Part shown: piece by piece, positions 7,728-14,697 of the stretch | Numbering within the stretch: the stretch's first letter is position 1 | How the letters are laid out: every line of letters starts with the position of its first letter | Origin: UBA4416 sp046345275 | GTDB taxonomy: Bacteria > Bacteroidota > Bacteroidia > B-17B0 > Aurantibacillaceae | Length of the DNA stretch: 16,712 bases | Reading direction: 5' to 3' | NCBI GenBank assembly: GCA_046345275.1 | Contig: JBKDJY010000130.1 | Location: forward strand, 1-16,712 | Position numbers and translations under genes: made by a program | The notes under the pieces: generated by a model | What the model saw: only the letters and a program-made list of their open reading frames with translations | What the model was told of the DNA's origin: nothing | The model's database searches: none

Positions 7728-9401
7728 TTATTTGTTAAGAGTATATACTTTTTCTCCATTGATATAACTTGATATAACATATGTTGTCAGTACTTTGTTT
7801 ATATCACACGTCATAATATCATCACTGAGAATAATAAAATCTGCATACTTGCCCTTTTCTAAACTCCCTTTTTCTTTATCTTCAAAATTGGCATATGCGG
7901 CCCATATGGTCATCCCTTTTATTGTTTCTTGCCTAGACAAAGCGTTTTCAATTTGAAATCCATTTTCAGGAAATCCATTAGAATCTTTTCTAGCCACTGC
8001 CGCATAAAAAGTTTTAAAAGGAGAAATATCTTCTACTGGAAAATCAGTTCCAAGAGCAAGTAATCCTGCCGATTTAAGTAAGTCCTTGTATGCATATGCA
8101 GTTTTAACGATAGTTTCTCCTAATCTATCTTTTGCCCAATACATATCGCTTGTAGCATGAGTTGGTTGAACGGAAGGTATGATGTTGTGAAATTTTTTTA
8201 AATCATTTTTATTAACTACTTGTGCATGTTCAATTCTCCATCGATTAAGTGAAAGAGGCTTTGAATTTAAAGCATCGTTATAAATTTTTGCGATCACTCT
8301 GTCACTTGAATCGCCTATGCAGTGTGTGTTCATTTGAAAACCTTTCTTTGCCAAAATTTTAGAATAGTAAACAAAATGTTCTTTTTTATTTAGTAAAAAT
8401 CCTTTCCAATTTGGTTTATCATGATAGTTTTCTAACAAACAAGCGCCCCTCGAACCTAAGGCGCCATCCGCATAAAATTTAAATGAACAAACATTTAATC
8501 TTTCTGTTTTATAAGGTCCTCTATTCAAGTAATAATTGAAGTTTGGCATACTATCACTAAGCATTGCATATATTCTCATTTTTAGCGTTCCTGATTTTTG
8601 TAATTCCTCAATGACATCAATGTCATTTTTCATTAAACCAGCGTCGTCAACTGTTGTTAATCCTACTTTCAGACAATTTTCTTGAGCAGCTAATAATGCT
8701 TGTTTTATTTGTTCTATAGATGGGGGTGGGATTTTATTTACTACCAAATCAACGGCGTTGTCAACTAAAATTCCAGTTAATTCTCCCTTACTTAAAACAA
8801 TTTGACCTCCGTTAACAAAACTATGTTTTGTGATATTTGCGATGCGAAGGGCTTCATTATTGACTAAAGCAGAATGGCCATCAACCCTTTTTAATATTAT
8901 AGGTGTATGCGGAAATAAAGAATCTAAAAATTTTTTAGTAGGAAACTGTTTTATAAGCCAATCATTTTGATCCCAGCCCCTTCCTATAATCCATTTGCTT
9001 CGTGTATTTGGTAAACTGTTTTTATATAAAGTATTATTCTTATTGAAATTTACAACCCTGCTTACAACTTCATCAAACGATTTGGTGCCTACAAGATTGA
9101 CCTGGCATAAACCCAATCCGTAGCTTAAAAAATGGCAATGAGCATCAATAAATCCCGGAAAAACCGATTTGCCAAAAACATTTTCAATGTTTTTTGAAAT
9201 ATATTTATTTAATATTTGCGTATTTGTATTTAGTTCAATTACTTTTCCGTCACTCACAGCCATGGCCTCATAAGCTGTAAAAGCAGAGTCTACCGAATAA
9301 ATTTTTCCGTTATAAATAATTAAATCAACTTCTTTCTTTTTTGGAGAACAAGAAAATAAAACCGCGAAAAATAAAGGAATAAAGATTATTTTTTTAAACA
9401 T
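7728..9401 (-). CDS. YtcJ-like amidohydrolase (amidohydrolase family 3), probable lipoprotein
   Basis: The product is a metal-dependent hydrolase of the YtcJ type, substrate unknown. Numbered from the ATG at 9401 (557 residues), it has the N-terminal HxH metal ligands His88/His90 in DAHCHF, the likely carboxylated Lys308 in FKFYADGALGSR, His360 in HCIGD, His392 in IEHAQ, and Asp453 in LGTDFPVED. The C-terminal part holds the usual GSLEKGKYADFIIL return to the small beta-sandwich. The N-terminus (FKKIIFIPLFFAVLFSC) is a lipoprotein signal with Cys18 as acylation site, so it should act in the periplasm or outer membrane. An ATG at 9419 would add six residues (MFYLYQ) and is less likely because it spoils the signal peptide. 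It is upstream of ubiD in an apparent two-gene unit. No functional link between them is known to me. Confidence 0.87.
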   Translation of the reverse strand: MFKKIIFIPLFFAVLFSCSPKKKEVDLIIYNGKIYSVDSAFTAYEAMAVSDGKVIELNTNTQILNKYISKNIENVFGKSVFPGFIDAHCHFLSYGLGLCQVNLVGTKSFDEVVSRVVNFNKNNTLYKNSLPNTRSKWIIGRGWDQNDWLIKQFPTKKFLDSLFPHTPIILKRVDGHSALVNNEALRIANITKHSFVNGGQIVLSKGELTGILVDNAVDLVVNKIPPPSIEQIKQALLAAQENCLKVGLTTVDDAGLMKNDIDVIEELQKSGTLKMRIYAMLSDSMPNFNYYLNRGPYKTERLNVCSFKFYADGALGSRGACLLENYHDKPNWKGFLLNKKEHFVYYSKILAKKGFQMNTHCIGDSSDRVIAKIYNDALNSKPLSLNRWRIEHAQVVNKNDLKKFHNIIPSVQPTHATSDMYWAKDRLGETIVKTAYAYKDLLKSAGLLALGTDFPVEDISPFKTFYAAVARKDSNGFPENGFQIENALSRQETIKGMTIWAAYANFEDKEKGSLEKGKYADFIILSDDIMTCDINKVLTTYVISSYINGEKVYTLNK

Positions 9402-9476
9402 TTGATAAAGATAAAACATTTAAATGCAGTACTTACATATTAAAAGCATGAATAAAGTATTTTAATAAAATTAAGC

Positions 9477-9484
9477 TATTTTTG
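9477..9484 (+). promoter_or_regulatory. -7 promoter element of pgk
   Basis: TATTTTTG matches the Bacteroidota TAnnTTTG -7 consensus and ends 17 bases before the pgk ATG. No TTG was found at the expected -33 position, so only half of the promoter is supported. Confidence 0.5.
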
Positions 9485-9501
9485 CCGACAAAAATTAAAA
9501 A

Positions 9502-10695
9502 ATGAAAACCATTGATAATTTAAATTTTTTAAATAAACGAGCCATCGTAAGGGTTGATTTTAATGTGCCTTTAAATGATAAGTTTGAGATAACCGACACA
9601 ACAAGAATAACAGCAGCGATTCCTACCATCAAAAAAATTATTGAACTTGGTGGAAGTGTCATATTAATGTCCCACTTAGGAAGGCCAAAAGACGGACCAA
9701 CAAATAAGTTTTCATTAAAGCATCTTGTTTCAACCATTTCTAGTTTAGTTGATTTGCCCGTTGCATTCGTAAATGATTGTATAGGAGAAGAATCATTTAA
9801 ATTATCTTCAAACTTAAAACCTGGACAAATATTATTATTAGAAAATTTACGCTTTTATAAAGAAGAAGAAAAAGGAGAAATTGACTTTGCGGAAAAATTA
9901 AGCAAGCATGGTGATATCTACGTCAATGACGCATTTGGAACTGCTCACCGATCCCATGCTTCAACCGCAGTGATTGCAAATTTTTTTAAATCATCTGCAA
10001 AATGTTTTGGTTATGTGATGGCTCATGAAGTTGAAAGTATTAATAGAGTCATTCATAATGCTGAATTACCATTTACAGCTATTGTTGGGGGAGCAAAGGT
10101 AAGTGATAAAATTTTAATCATCGAACAACTCATGCATAAAGCAAACCATATAATTATTGGTGGCGGAATGGCTTTTACTTTTGTTAAAGCTTTAGGCGGA
10201 AAAATTGGTTCGTCTTTATGCGAAGATGATAAGTTAGATTTAGCAAAGGATTTATTGAAAAAATCGAAAGCAAAAGGTGTTAGCATTCATATTCCTACGG
10301 ATGTCATTTTAGCTGACCGTTTTAGCAATGAGGCTGAAACAAAACCTTCTCTCATGAATGATATTCCAGACGGCTGGATGGGATTGGATATTGGTAAAGA
10401 AACTATAAAAACATATTCTGAAATTATTAAAAAATCAAAAACCATCTTATGGAATGGCCCAATGGGTGTTTTTGAATTGAGTAATTTTGAAAAAGGAACT
10501 AAAGAAATTGCCTTTGCTATTTGTGAAGCGACAAAAAACGGCGCTTATAGCCTTATTGGAGGTGGTGATAGTGTTGCAGCAATCAATAAATACCATTTAG
10601 CCAAGAAAGTAAGTTATGTGAGCACAGGCGGCGGCGCTTTATTAGAATACATTGAAAAAGGAACTTTGCCTGGCGTTATTGCGATTGAAAACTAA
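9502..10695 (+). CDS. pgk: Phosphoglycerate kinase
   Basis: This is a complete 397-residue PGK, the normal bacterial length, catalysing the reversible transfer between 1,3-bisphosphoglycerate and ADP in glycolysis (cytoplasm). Substrate-side motifs are RVDFNVPLN (about 17-25), the DTTR arginine Arg35, SHLGRPKDG (57-65) and the NDAFGTAHRSHAST region (142-155). Nucleotide-side motifs are GGAKVSDK (196-203, Lys199 and Lys203), IGGGMAFTF (219-227), NGPMGVFE (318-325) and GGGDSVAA (353-360). All key residues appear intact. A TAnnTTTG element lies 17 bases upstream. The transaldolase-CBS fusion follows 105 bases downstream but has its own -7 element. Start is ATG 9502. Confidence 0.98.
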   Translation: MKTIDNLNFLNKRAIVRVDFNVPLNDKFEITDTTRITAAIPTIKKIIELGGSVILMSHLGRPKDGPTNKFSLKHLVSTISSLVDLPVAFVNDCIGEESFKLSSNLKPGQILLLENLRFYKEEEKGEIDFAEKLSKHGDIYVNDAFGTAHRSHASTAVIANFFKSSAKCFGYVMAHEVESINRVIHNAELPFTAIVGGAKVSDKILIIEQLMHKANHIIIGGGMAFTFVKALGGKIGSSLCEDDKLDLAKDLLKKSKAKGVSIHIPTDVILADRFSNEAETKPSLMNDIPDGWMGLDIGKETIKTYSEIIKKSKTILWNGPMGVFELSNFEKGTKEIAFAICEATKNGAYSLIGGGDSVAAINKYHLAKKVSYVSTGGGALLEYIEKGTLPGVIAIEN

Positions 10696-10772
10696 TTTTT
10701 TATATCTCATTGCTTCGACAAATATCTAAAGAGCACGTTATGCATGAGAGAAAAAATCCAAAATAAAAAACT

Positions 10773-10780
10773 TATATTTG
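10773..10780 (+). promoter_or_regulatory. -7 promoter element of the transaldolase-CBS gene
   Basis: TATATTTG matches TAnnTTTG exactly and ends 20 bases before the ATG at 10801. No -33 TTG is visible at the usual distance. It implies that this gene can be transcribed independently of pgk. Confidence 0.45.
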
Positions 10781-10800
10781 ACATAAATAAATAATAAAAC

Positions 10801-11811
10801 ATGGAATTATATTTAGATTCGGCTAACCTTAAAGAAATAGAAGAAGGTTTTAAACTTGGTTTTTTAAATGGATTAACTACTACGCCAACCTTTATGCAGA
10901 AGGAAGGCATTACTGATATTGATGGCACCATCTTAAAATTAAGTAAAATTGTGCCTATTCTTCAAATTGAAGCATTAGGAAATACAGCAGAAGAAGTGTT
11001 GGCAGAAGCTGAGCGTCAGCTTGCTTTAGGATTGGATCCAAAAAAAACTGTATTCAAAATTCCAGTATCTCTAGAAGGCGTTCGGGCTTGTAAAATATTA
11101 CGTGACAAGGGATATTTGGTTAATGTACATCTGGTTTATACTTTGCAGCAAGCTTATATGGCTATGCAAGCTGGTGCAACTTACGTTTGTCCATTAGTTG
11201 GTCGCTTGCAAGATCAAGGGCATGACGCTTTATCGCTCGTTGAGCAATGCGTTGATGCTGTTGAAGTTTATGGCTATGATACAAAAATTATGTTTTCATC
11301 TGTTCGACATGCCGAACATGTTAGAAATGCTATAAATATTGGCGTTCACACCATTACAGTTCCTTTAAAAATCATTAGACAATTAACCGAAAACAATTTT
11401 ACAACACTTGGTACCGATCAATTTATTCAAGATACCCGCTTAATGATGGTAAAAGTGAAAGAAGCGATTAAAACCACGAATCCTTTGGTAAAAGAAAGCA
11501 TTTCGGTAACTGAGGCAATTGTGAAAATGACAGAATTTGGATTTGGAGCTGTAACAGTCATAAAATCTGATGGAAGCATTAAAGGTGTTTTTACTGATGG
11601 AAGCCTTCGCAAATTAATTGGAGAAAAAGGCAGAGATATTTTAACAAAAAATTTAGCAGACTTAGACTATAGAAAGCCCATCACAATAGACTCAAATGTT
11701 TTATTGAATGACGCCAATGTCTTGTTTAAAAAAACAAATGTGGACACCATTGTAGTAACCGAAAATGGAAAACCAATTGGGATGCTTGATATACAAGACA
11801 TGAAAGGATAA
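10801..11811 (+). CDS. Transaldolase/F6P-aldolase-like domain fused to a KdsD-like CBS pair
   Basis: This 336-residue protein is a two-domain fusion. Residues 1 to about 222 form a class I aldolase barrel of the small transaldolase / fructose-6-phosphate aldolase (FSA) group. Seen are Asp6 in MELYLD, Lys86 in FKIPV at the Schiff-base position, Arg135 in PLVGR at the phosphate-binding position, and Ser167 matching FSA Ser166. Departures from FSA are Thr28 in GLTTTP where the family has Asn, and Leu132 where FSA has its proton-handling Tyr131. Residues about 230-336 form a CBS pair (GVFTDGSLRKLI, then PIGMLDIQDM) very like the CBS module of arabinose-5-phosphate isomerase KdsD. CBS pairs bind nucleotides or nucleotide-sugars, so allosteric control is an inference. 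I do not know a characterised enzyme with this architecture. It may be a regulated sugar-phosphate aldolase or a non-canonical transaldolase. It follows pgk with its own promoter element. Confidence 0.88.
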   Translation: MELYLDSANLKEIEEGFKLGFLNGLTTTPTFMQKEGITDIDGTILKLSKIVPILQIEALGNTAEEVLAEAERQLALGLDPKKTVFKIPVSLEGVRACKILRDKGYLVNVHLVYTLQQAYMAMQAGATYVCPLVGRLQDQGHDALSLVEQCVDAVEVYGYDTKIMFSSVRHAEHVRNAINIGVHTITVPLKIIRQLTENNFTTLGTDQFIQDTRLMMVKVKEAIKTTNPLVKESISVTEAIVKMTEFGFGAVTVIKSDGSIKGVFTDGSLRKLIGEKGRDILTKNLADLDYRKPITIDSNVLLNDANVLFKKTNVDTIVVTENGKPIGMLDIQDMKG

Positions 11812-11831
11812 CCTTATTTTAAAAAGAGGTT
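11810..11831 (+). terminator. Possible weak terminator after the transaldolase-CBS gene
   Basis: AACCT and AGGTT form a 5-bp stem around a 12-base A/T-rich loop, starting at the stop codon. The stem is short and has no clean T-run, so support is poor. Confidence 0.2.
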
Positions 11832-11866
11832 AATATAATAGAGGTTTTAAATTTTATAAAAGCTTG

Positions 11867-12958
11867 ATGATGAAACATGTATTTGTTTTGGGTCTGTTTT
11901 ATTTATTTTCAATTGGTTTGAAATCTCAAATTTCAATCACGTCTGCTCAAATGCCTTTATCCAATGATAATTTTCGATATAGTAATGCCTCCATCAATAG
12001 CGTTGGAAATTATACATTGACAGGAGCAAATTACAATTGGCATTTTGATACGTTGAAACCAATTAGTCAAGGAATTCGTGAATTTAAATCTGCTCTTTTA
12101 ACGCCTTATTTCTTTTATTTTTTTCCGCCGAAATATGGCGAAAAAATTCTTGATTCTCTCCCAATAAATATTCCTGGATTTTCCATTCAAAATATTTATA
12201 GTTTTTATAAAAAAAACGGTACAAGCTCTTTTAATTCAGAAGGTTTAGGATTATCGCTGGCTGGTATACCAATTGGCGTCACGTTTTCTGATGAAGATGA
12301 ATTATACAAATTTCCCTTAAATTATTTAGATAGAGATTCTACCACATTTAGTTTAACAACACCTTCAAATTCATTAATTCCATTTACCTACAAAAAACAA
12401 GGTTATCGCATCACATTGGCGGATGGCTGGGGAACAATTACGACACCTTATGGAACGGCTAATTGTTTGAGGGTCGTTACAACTCAATATTCAATTGACA
12501 CCATCACGATTAAAGCTCTCCCTTCACCCTTCAATAAAATAGGCCTTCCAAATTACGAGAGAAAATACCAGTGGCTTACATTAGGAGAACGAATTCCTTA
12601 TTTTGAAATTGCAGGAAATATTTTCGGAACTTTTTTTACTCCAACGCAATATCGCTATCGAGATAATGAAAGAACAATTGTTGGGTTGCAAGAAAAAGAA
12701 TCAAATCCTTTCATGATAAATATATTTCCCAATCCTTCAAGTAATGAAATTACATTGGTTGTTCCAAAAAATAATGATTTATTAAAAGCGACAATATCAG
12801 ATTTAGAAGGAAAAATTATTTTGTCAAAATTGTTTAACAAAAATGATGAAAACATTGCTATCCATCACATTGATATTTCAGAGTTAGCCAAAGGCGTATA
12901 CATTTTAACAGTAACTTTATCAAATCAACAACAAAGTTTAAAATTTAATGTGCAATAA
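11867..12958 (+). CDS. Secreted protein with T9SS type A sorting domain, function unknown
   Basis: The product (363 residues from ATG 11867) starts with a signal peptide (MMKHVFVLGLFYLFSIG, probable cut after the KSQ region around residue 20). The middle, about 22-280, belongs to no family I can name. It contains LTGANYNWHFDTLKP, a pattern common in uncharacterised Bacteroidota secreted proteins, and a GWGTITTPYGTANCLRV segment. The last roughly 80 residues are a type A sorting domain: INIFPNPSSNEITL, then ISDLEGKII, HIDISELAKGVYILTV and a KFNV end. This predicts export across the outer membrane by the type IX system and attachment or release at the surface. TTG 11864 and ATG 11870 are alternative starts; ATG 11867 is preferred only slightly over 11870. 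It lies 55 bases after the transaldolase-CBS gene. Confidence 0.8.
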   Translation: MMKHVFVLGLFYLFSIGLKSQISITSAQMPLSNDNFRYSNASINSVGNYTLTGANYNWHFDTLKPISQGIREFKSALLTPYFFYFFPPKYGEKILDSLPINIPGFSIQNIYSFYKKNGTSSFNSEGLGLSLAGIPIGVTFSDEDELYKFPLNYLDRDSTTFSLTTPSNSLIPFTYKKQGYRITLADGWGTITTPYGTANCLRVVTTQYSIDTITIKALPSPFNKIGLPNYERKYQWLTLGERIPYFEIAGNIFGTFFTPTQYRYRDNERTIVGLQEKESNPFMINIFPNPSSNEITLVVPKNNDLLKATISDLEGKIILSKLFNKNDENIAIHHIDISELAKGVYILTVTLSNQQQSLKFNVQ

Positions 12959-13012
12959 TTTTAAATAATCGATAATTAATATATTTTTACAGAAAAATTA
13001 ATTTAAAAGTTT

Positions 13013-13324
13013 ATGAGCTCAACTAACAATGACCATCATCATGCTGCTGAACCAAAAAAAGTTCAATTTCGTACGCCTCAAATCCTGGCTTTGGTAACCA
13101 TCTTTTTGATTTTGTTGGCTGTAAGTACGTGTGACAATAAACATCATGATTCGCAAGAAAATCATCACGAAAACATTTCAGCAACAGAAAAAGAACATTC
13201 CTCAAATCATCAATCTGAAACAACACCTATAAAATCTGAAGAAAGCACTGTTGACAGCACTTCTTCTCACACAACAATTGATACTTTAGTTAAAAGTCCA
13301 GAAAGTAAAAGTCATTCCAATTAA
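13013..13324 (+). CDS. Small His-rich single-span membrane protein, function unknown
   Basis: This is a 103-residue protein I do not recognise. Residues 1-20 are polar and carry a His triplet at 8-10 and basic residues (Lys16, Lys17, Arg20). Residues about 24-39 form one hydrophobic segment ending at Cys40, in VSTC. The remaining 63 residues are polar, low-complexity and rich in His, Ser, Thr and Glu, with paired His at 44-45 and 51-52. About eleven His in total suggest metal binding, which is an inference. Cys40 resembles a lipoprotein cysteine, but Thr before it and the long polar N-terminus make a plain membrane anchor more likely. It sits alone, 54 bases after a T9SS cargo gene and 233 bases before mqnC. 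Confidence 0.6.
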   Translation: MSSTNNDHHHAAEPKKVQFRTPQILALVTIFLILLAVSTCDNKHHDSQENHHENISATEKEHSSNHQSETTPIKSEESTVDSTSSHTTIDTLVKSPESKSHSN

Positions 13325-13365
13325 ACAATTGATTTGAGTTTTTAGGACTCACTTTAATTTTATAA

Positions 13366-13446
13366 ATGAATAAAAAATTAAGAATAATAATTGGGTTGTC
13401 ATTTATAATTGCAACGATTGGTTTTAAATATTCCCTTCGCTCTTAA
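13366..13446 (+). CDS. Possible 26-residue hydrophobic small protein
   Basis: An ATG at 13366 opens a 26-residue frame reading MNKKLRIIIGLSFIIATIGF and then KYSLRS before TAA. Its basic start followed by a hydrophobic run looks like a single transmembrane peptide, or the decayed N-terminus of a larger exported protein. In AT-rich DNA such a frame can arise by chance, and no ribosome binding site is evident. Confidence 0.22.
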   Translation: MNKKLRIIIGLSFIIATIGFKYSLRS

Positions 13447-13473
13447 ATATTCTTATCTGACTTGTTAGTGTCC

Positions 13474-13495
13474 TTGTTGGTAAAAATACCAACAA
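13474..13495. promoter_or_regulatory. Perfect 9-bp inverted repeat upstream of mqnC
   Basis: TTGTTGGTA and TACCAACAA are perfect reverse complements separated by AAAA. The repeat sits 35 bases upstream of the mqnC -7 element and 62 bases upstream of its ATG. Having no T-run after it, it looks more like an operator or a transcript hairpin than an intrinsic terminator. No regulator is encoded nearby. Confidence 0.5.
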
Positions 13496-13530
13496 TAGCG
13501 GAAAAGCAGCTGCCGTTCATATAATTTTCG

Positions 13531-13538
13531 TATTTTTG
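13531..13538 (+). promoter_or_regulatory. -7 promoter element of mqnC
   Basis: TATTTTTG matches TAnnTTTG and ends 19 bases before the mqnC ATG. It is identical to the pgk -7 element. No -33 TTG was found at the expected spacing. Confidence 0.5.
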
Positions 13539-13557
13539 CTACATATTAGTAAATCAC

Positions 13558-14685
13558 ATGAACGTTTCATCTTTGTTACAGCGCTCTCTTCGCCTTGAAT
13601 TTTTAACCATTGAAGAGGGCGTTTTTTTATACGAAAATGCAGCTACCCCAAACTTGATGTTTGTAGCAAATGAAATACGGCAAATCAAAAAAAATAATTC
13701 AAAAAAAGTAACTTGGATTATTGATAGAAACGTCAATACAACCAATGTATGTATTGCAAATTGTAAATTTTGTAATTTTTATAGAATCCCTGGACATCCC
13801 GAATCCTACATCACATCGATAGACACTTATAAGAAAAAAATTGAAGAAACTTTTGAATTGGGCGGAGAACAATTATTGCTACAAGGTGGGCATCACCCAG
13901 ATTTAGGATTAAGTTATTATGTTAATTTGTTTAAAGAACTCAAAGCATTGTACCCTTCTTTAAAATTGCATGCTTTAGGGCCACCAGAGATAGCACACAT
14001 TACCAAGTTAGAAAAATCAACCCACACAGAAGTTTTAAAAGCATTGTTAGATGCAGGGATGGACAGCTTGCCTGGTGCTGGCGCAGAAATATTAAACGAT
14101 AGGGTCAGGCGCTTAATCTCAAAGGGAAAGTGTACTGGAAGAGAATGGTTAGAAGTGATGCGTGCCTGCCATCAATTAAATATAACCACATCCGCTACCA
14201 TGATGTTTGGACATGTTGAAACTATTTATGAGCGATTTGAACATTTGGTTTGGATACGCGATGTCCAAGCAGAAAAACCACAAAATGCCAAGGGCTTTTT
14301 GGCCTTTATTCCTTGGCCTTTTCAAGATGATGGAACTTTATTAAAACGGGTTAAAGGGATAAAAAACTCAGTGAGTGATGATGAATACATTCGCATGCTT
14401 GCGCTTAGCAGAATAATGTTGCCAAATATTGAAAACATTCAAGCCTCATGGTTAACGGTTGGCAAACAAACTGCTCAAATCTGTTTACACGCTGGAGCAA
14501 ATGATTTTGGGAGTATCATGATTGAAGAAAATGTTGTAAGTGTGGCAGGGGCTCCCCATCGCTTCACCTATAAAACCATTCAAAATGCAATTCAAGAAGC
14601 TGGTTTTGAACCACAATTGCGAACACAGCAATATGAAGATAGGGAACTTCCTGAAAAAATTATGGAACAAGTCATTAATTATTAA
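13558..14685 (+). CDS. mqnC: Cyclic dehypoxanthinyl futalosine synthase, radical SAM
   Basis: This is a 375-residue radical-SAM enzyme of the futalosine menaquinone pathway. MqnC cyclises dehypoxanthine futalosine to the cyclic intermediate, using a [4Fe-4S] cluster and S-adenosylmethionine. The cluster cysteines are Cys65, Cys69 and Cys72 in CIANCKFC, followed by NFYRIPGHPESY, the MqnC-type continuation. Other hallmarks are LLLQGGHHPDLGL, LHALGPPEI, MDSLPGAGAEIL, TTSATMMFGHVET and FLAFIPWPFQ. The last two separate it from MqnE, whose post-cluster segment differs. Length fits the family. Start is ATG 13558, with a TAnnTTTG element 19 bases upstream. A short-chain dehydrogenase gene begins 12 bases after the stop, so the two are almost certainly co-transcribed. 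The UbiD-like decarboxylase elsewhere in the window would act later in the same pathway. Confidence 0.94.
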   Translation: MNVSSLLQRSLRLEFLTIEEGVFLYENAATPNLMFVANEIRQIKKNNSKKVTWIIDRNVNTTNVCIANCKFCNFYRIPGHPESYITSIDTYKKKIEETFELGGEQLLLQGGHHPDLGLSYYVNLFKELKALYPSLKLHALGPPEIAHITKLEKSTHTEVLKALLDAGMDSLPGAGAEILNDRVRRLISKGKCTGREWLEVMRACHQLNITTSATMMFGHVETIYERFEHLVWIRDVQAEKPQNAKGFLAFIPWPFQDDGTLLKRVKGIKNSVSDDEYIRMLALSRIMLPNIENIQASWLTVGKQTAQICLHAGANDFGSIMIEENVVSVAGAPHRFTYKTIQNAIQEAGFEPQLRTQQYEDRELPEKIMEQVINY

Positions 14686-14697
14686 ATCATTTTTCAT

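Noticed and set aside
7728..9401. Amidohydrolase as the aminofutalosine deaminase of the menaquinone pathway, because of its neighbour ubiD
   Set aside because: It has a lipoprotein signal peptide and YtcJ-type motifs (FKFYADGALGSR). The pathway deaminase would be cytoplasmic and belongs to a different amidohydrolase branch.
10053..10286. Minus-strand open frame within pgk
   Set aside because: It is the complement of highly conserved phosphoglycerate kinase coding sequence and has no independent support.
13558..14685. Assignment as MqnE (aminofutalosine synthase)
   Set aside because: The segment after the cluster cysteines (NFYRIPGHPESY) and the TTSATMMFGHVET and FIPWPF blocks are those of MqnC.
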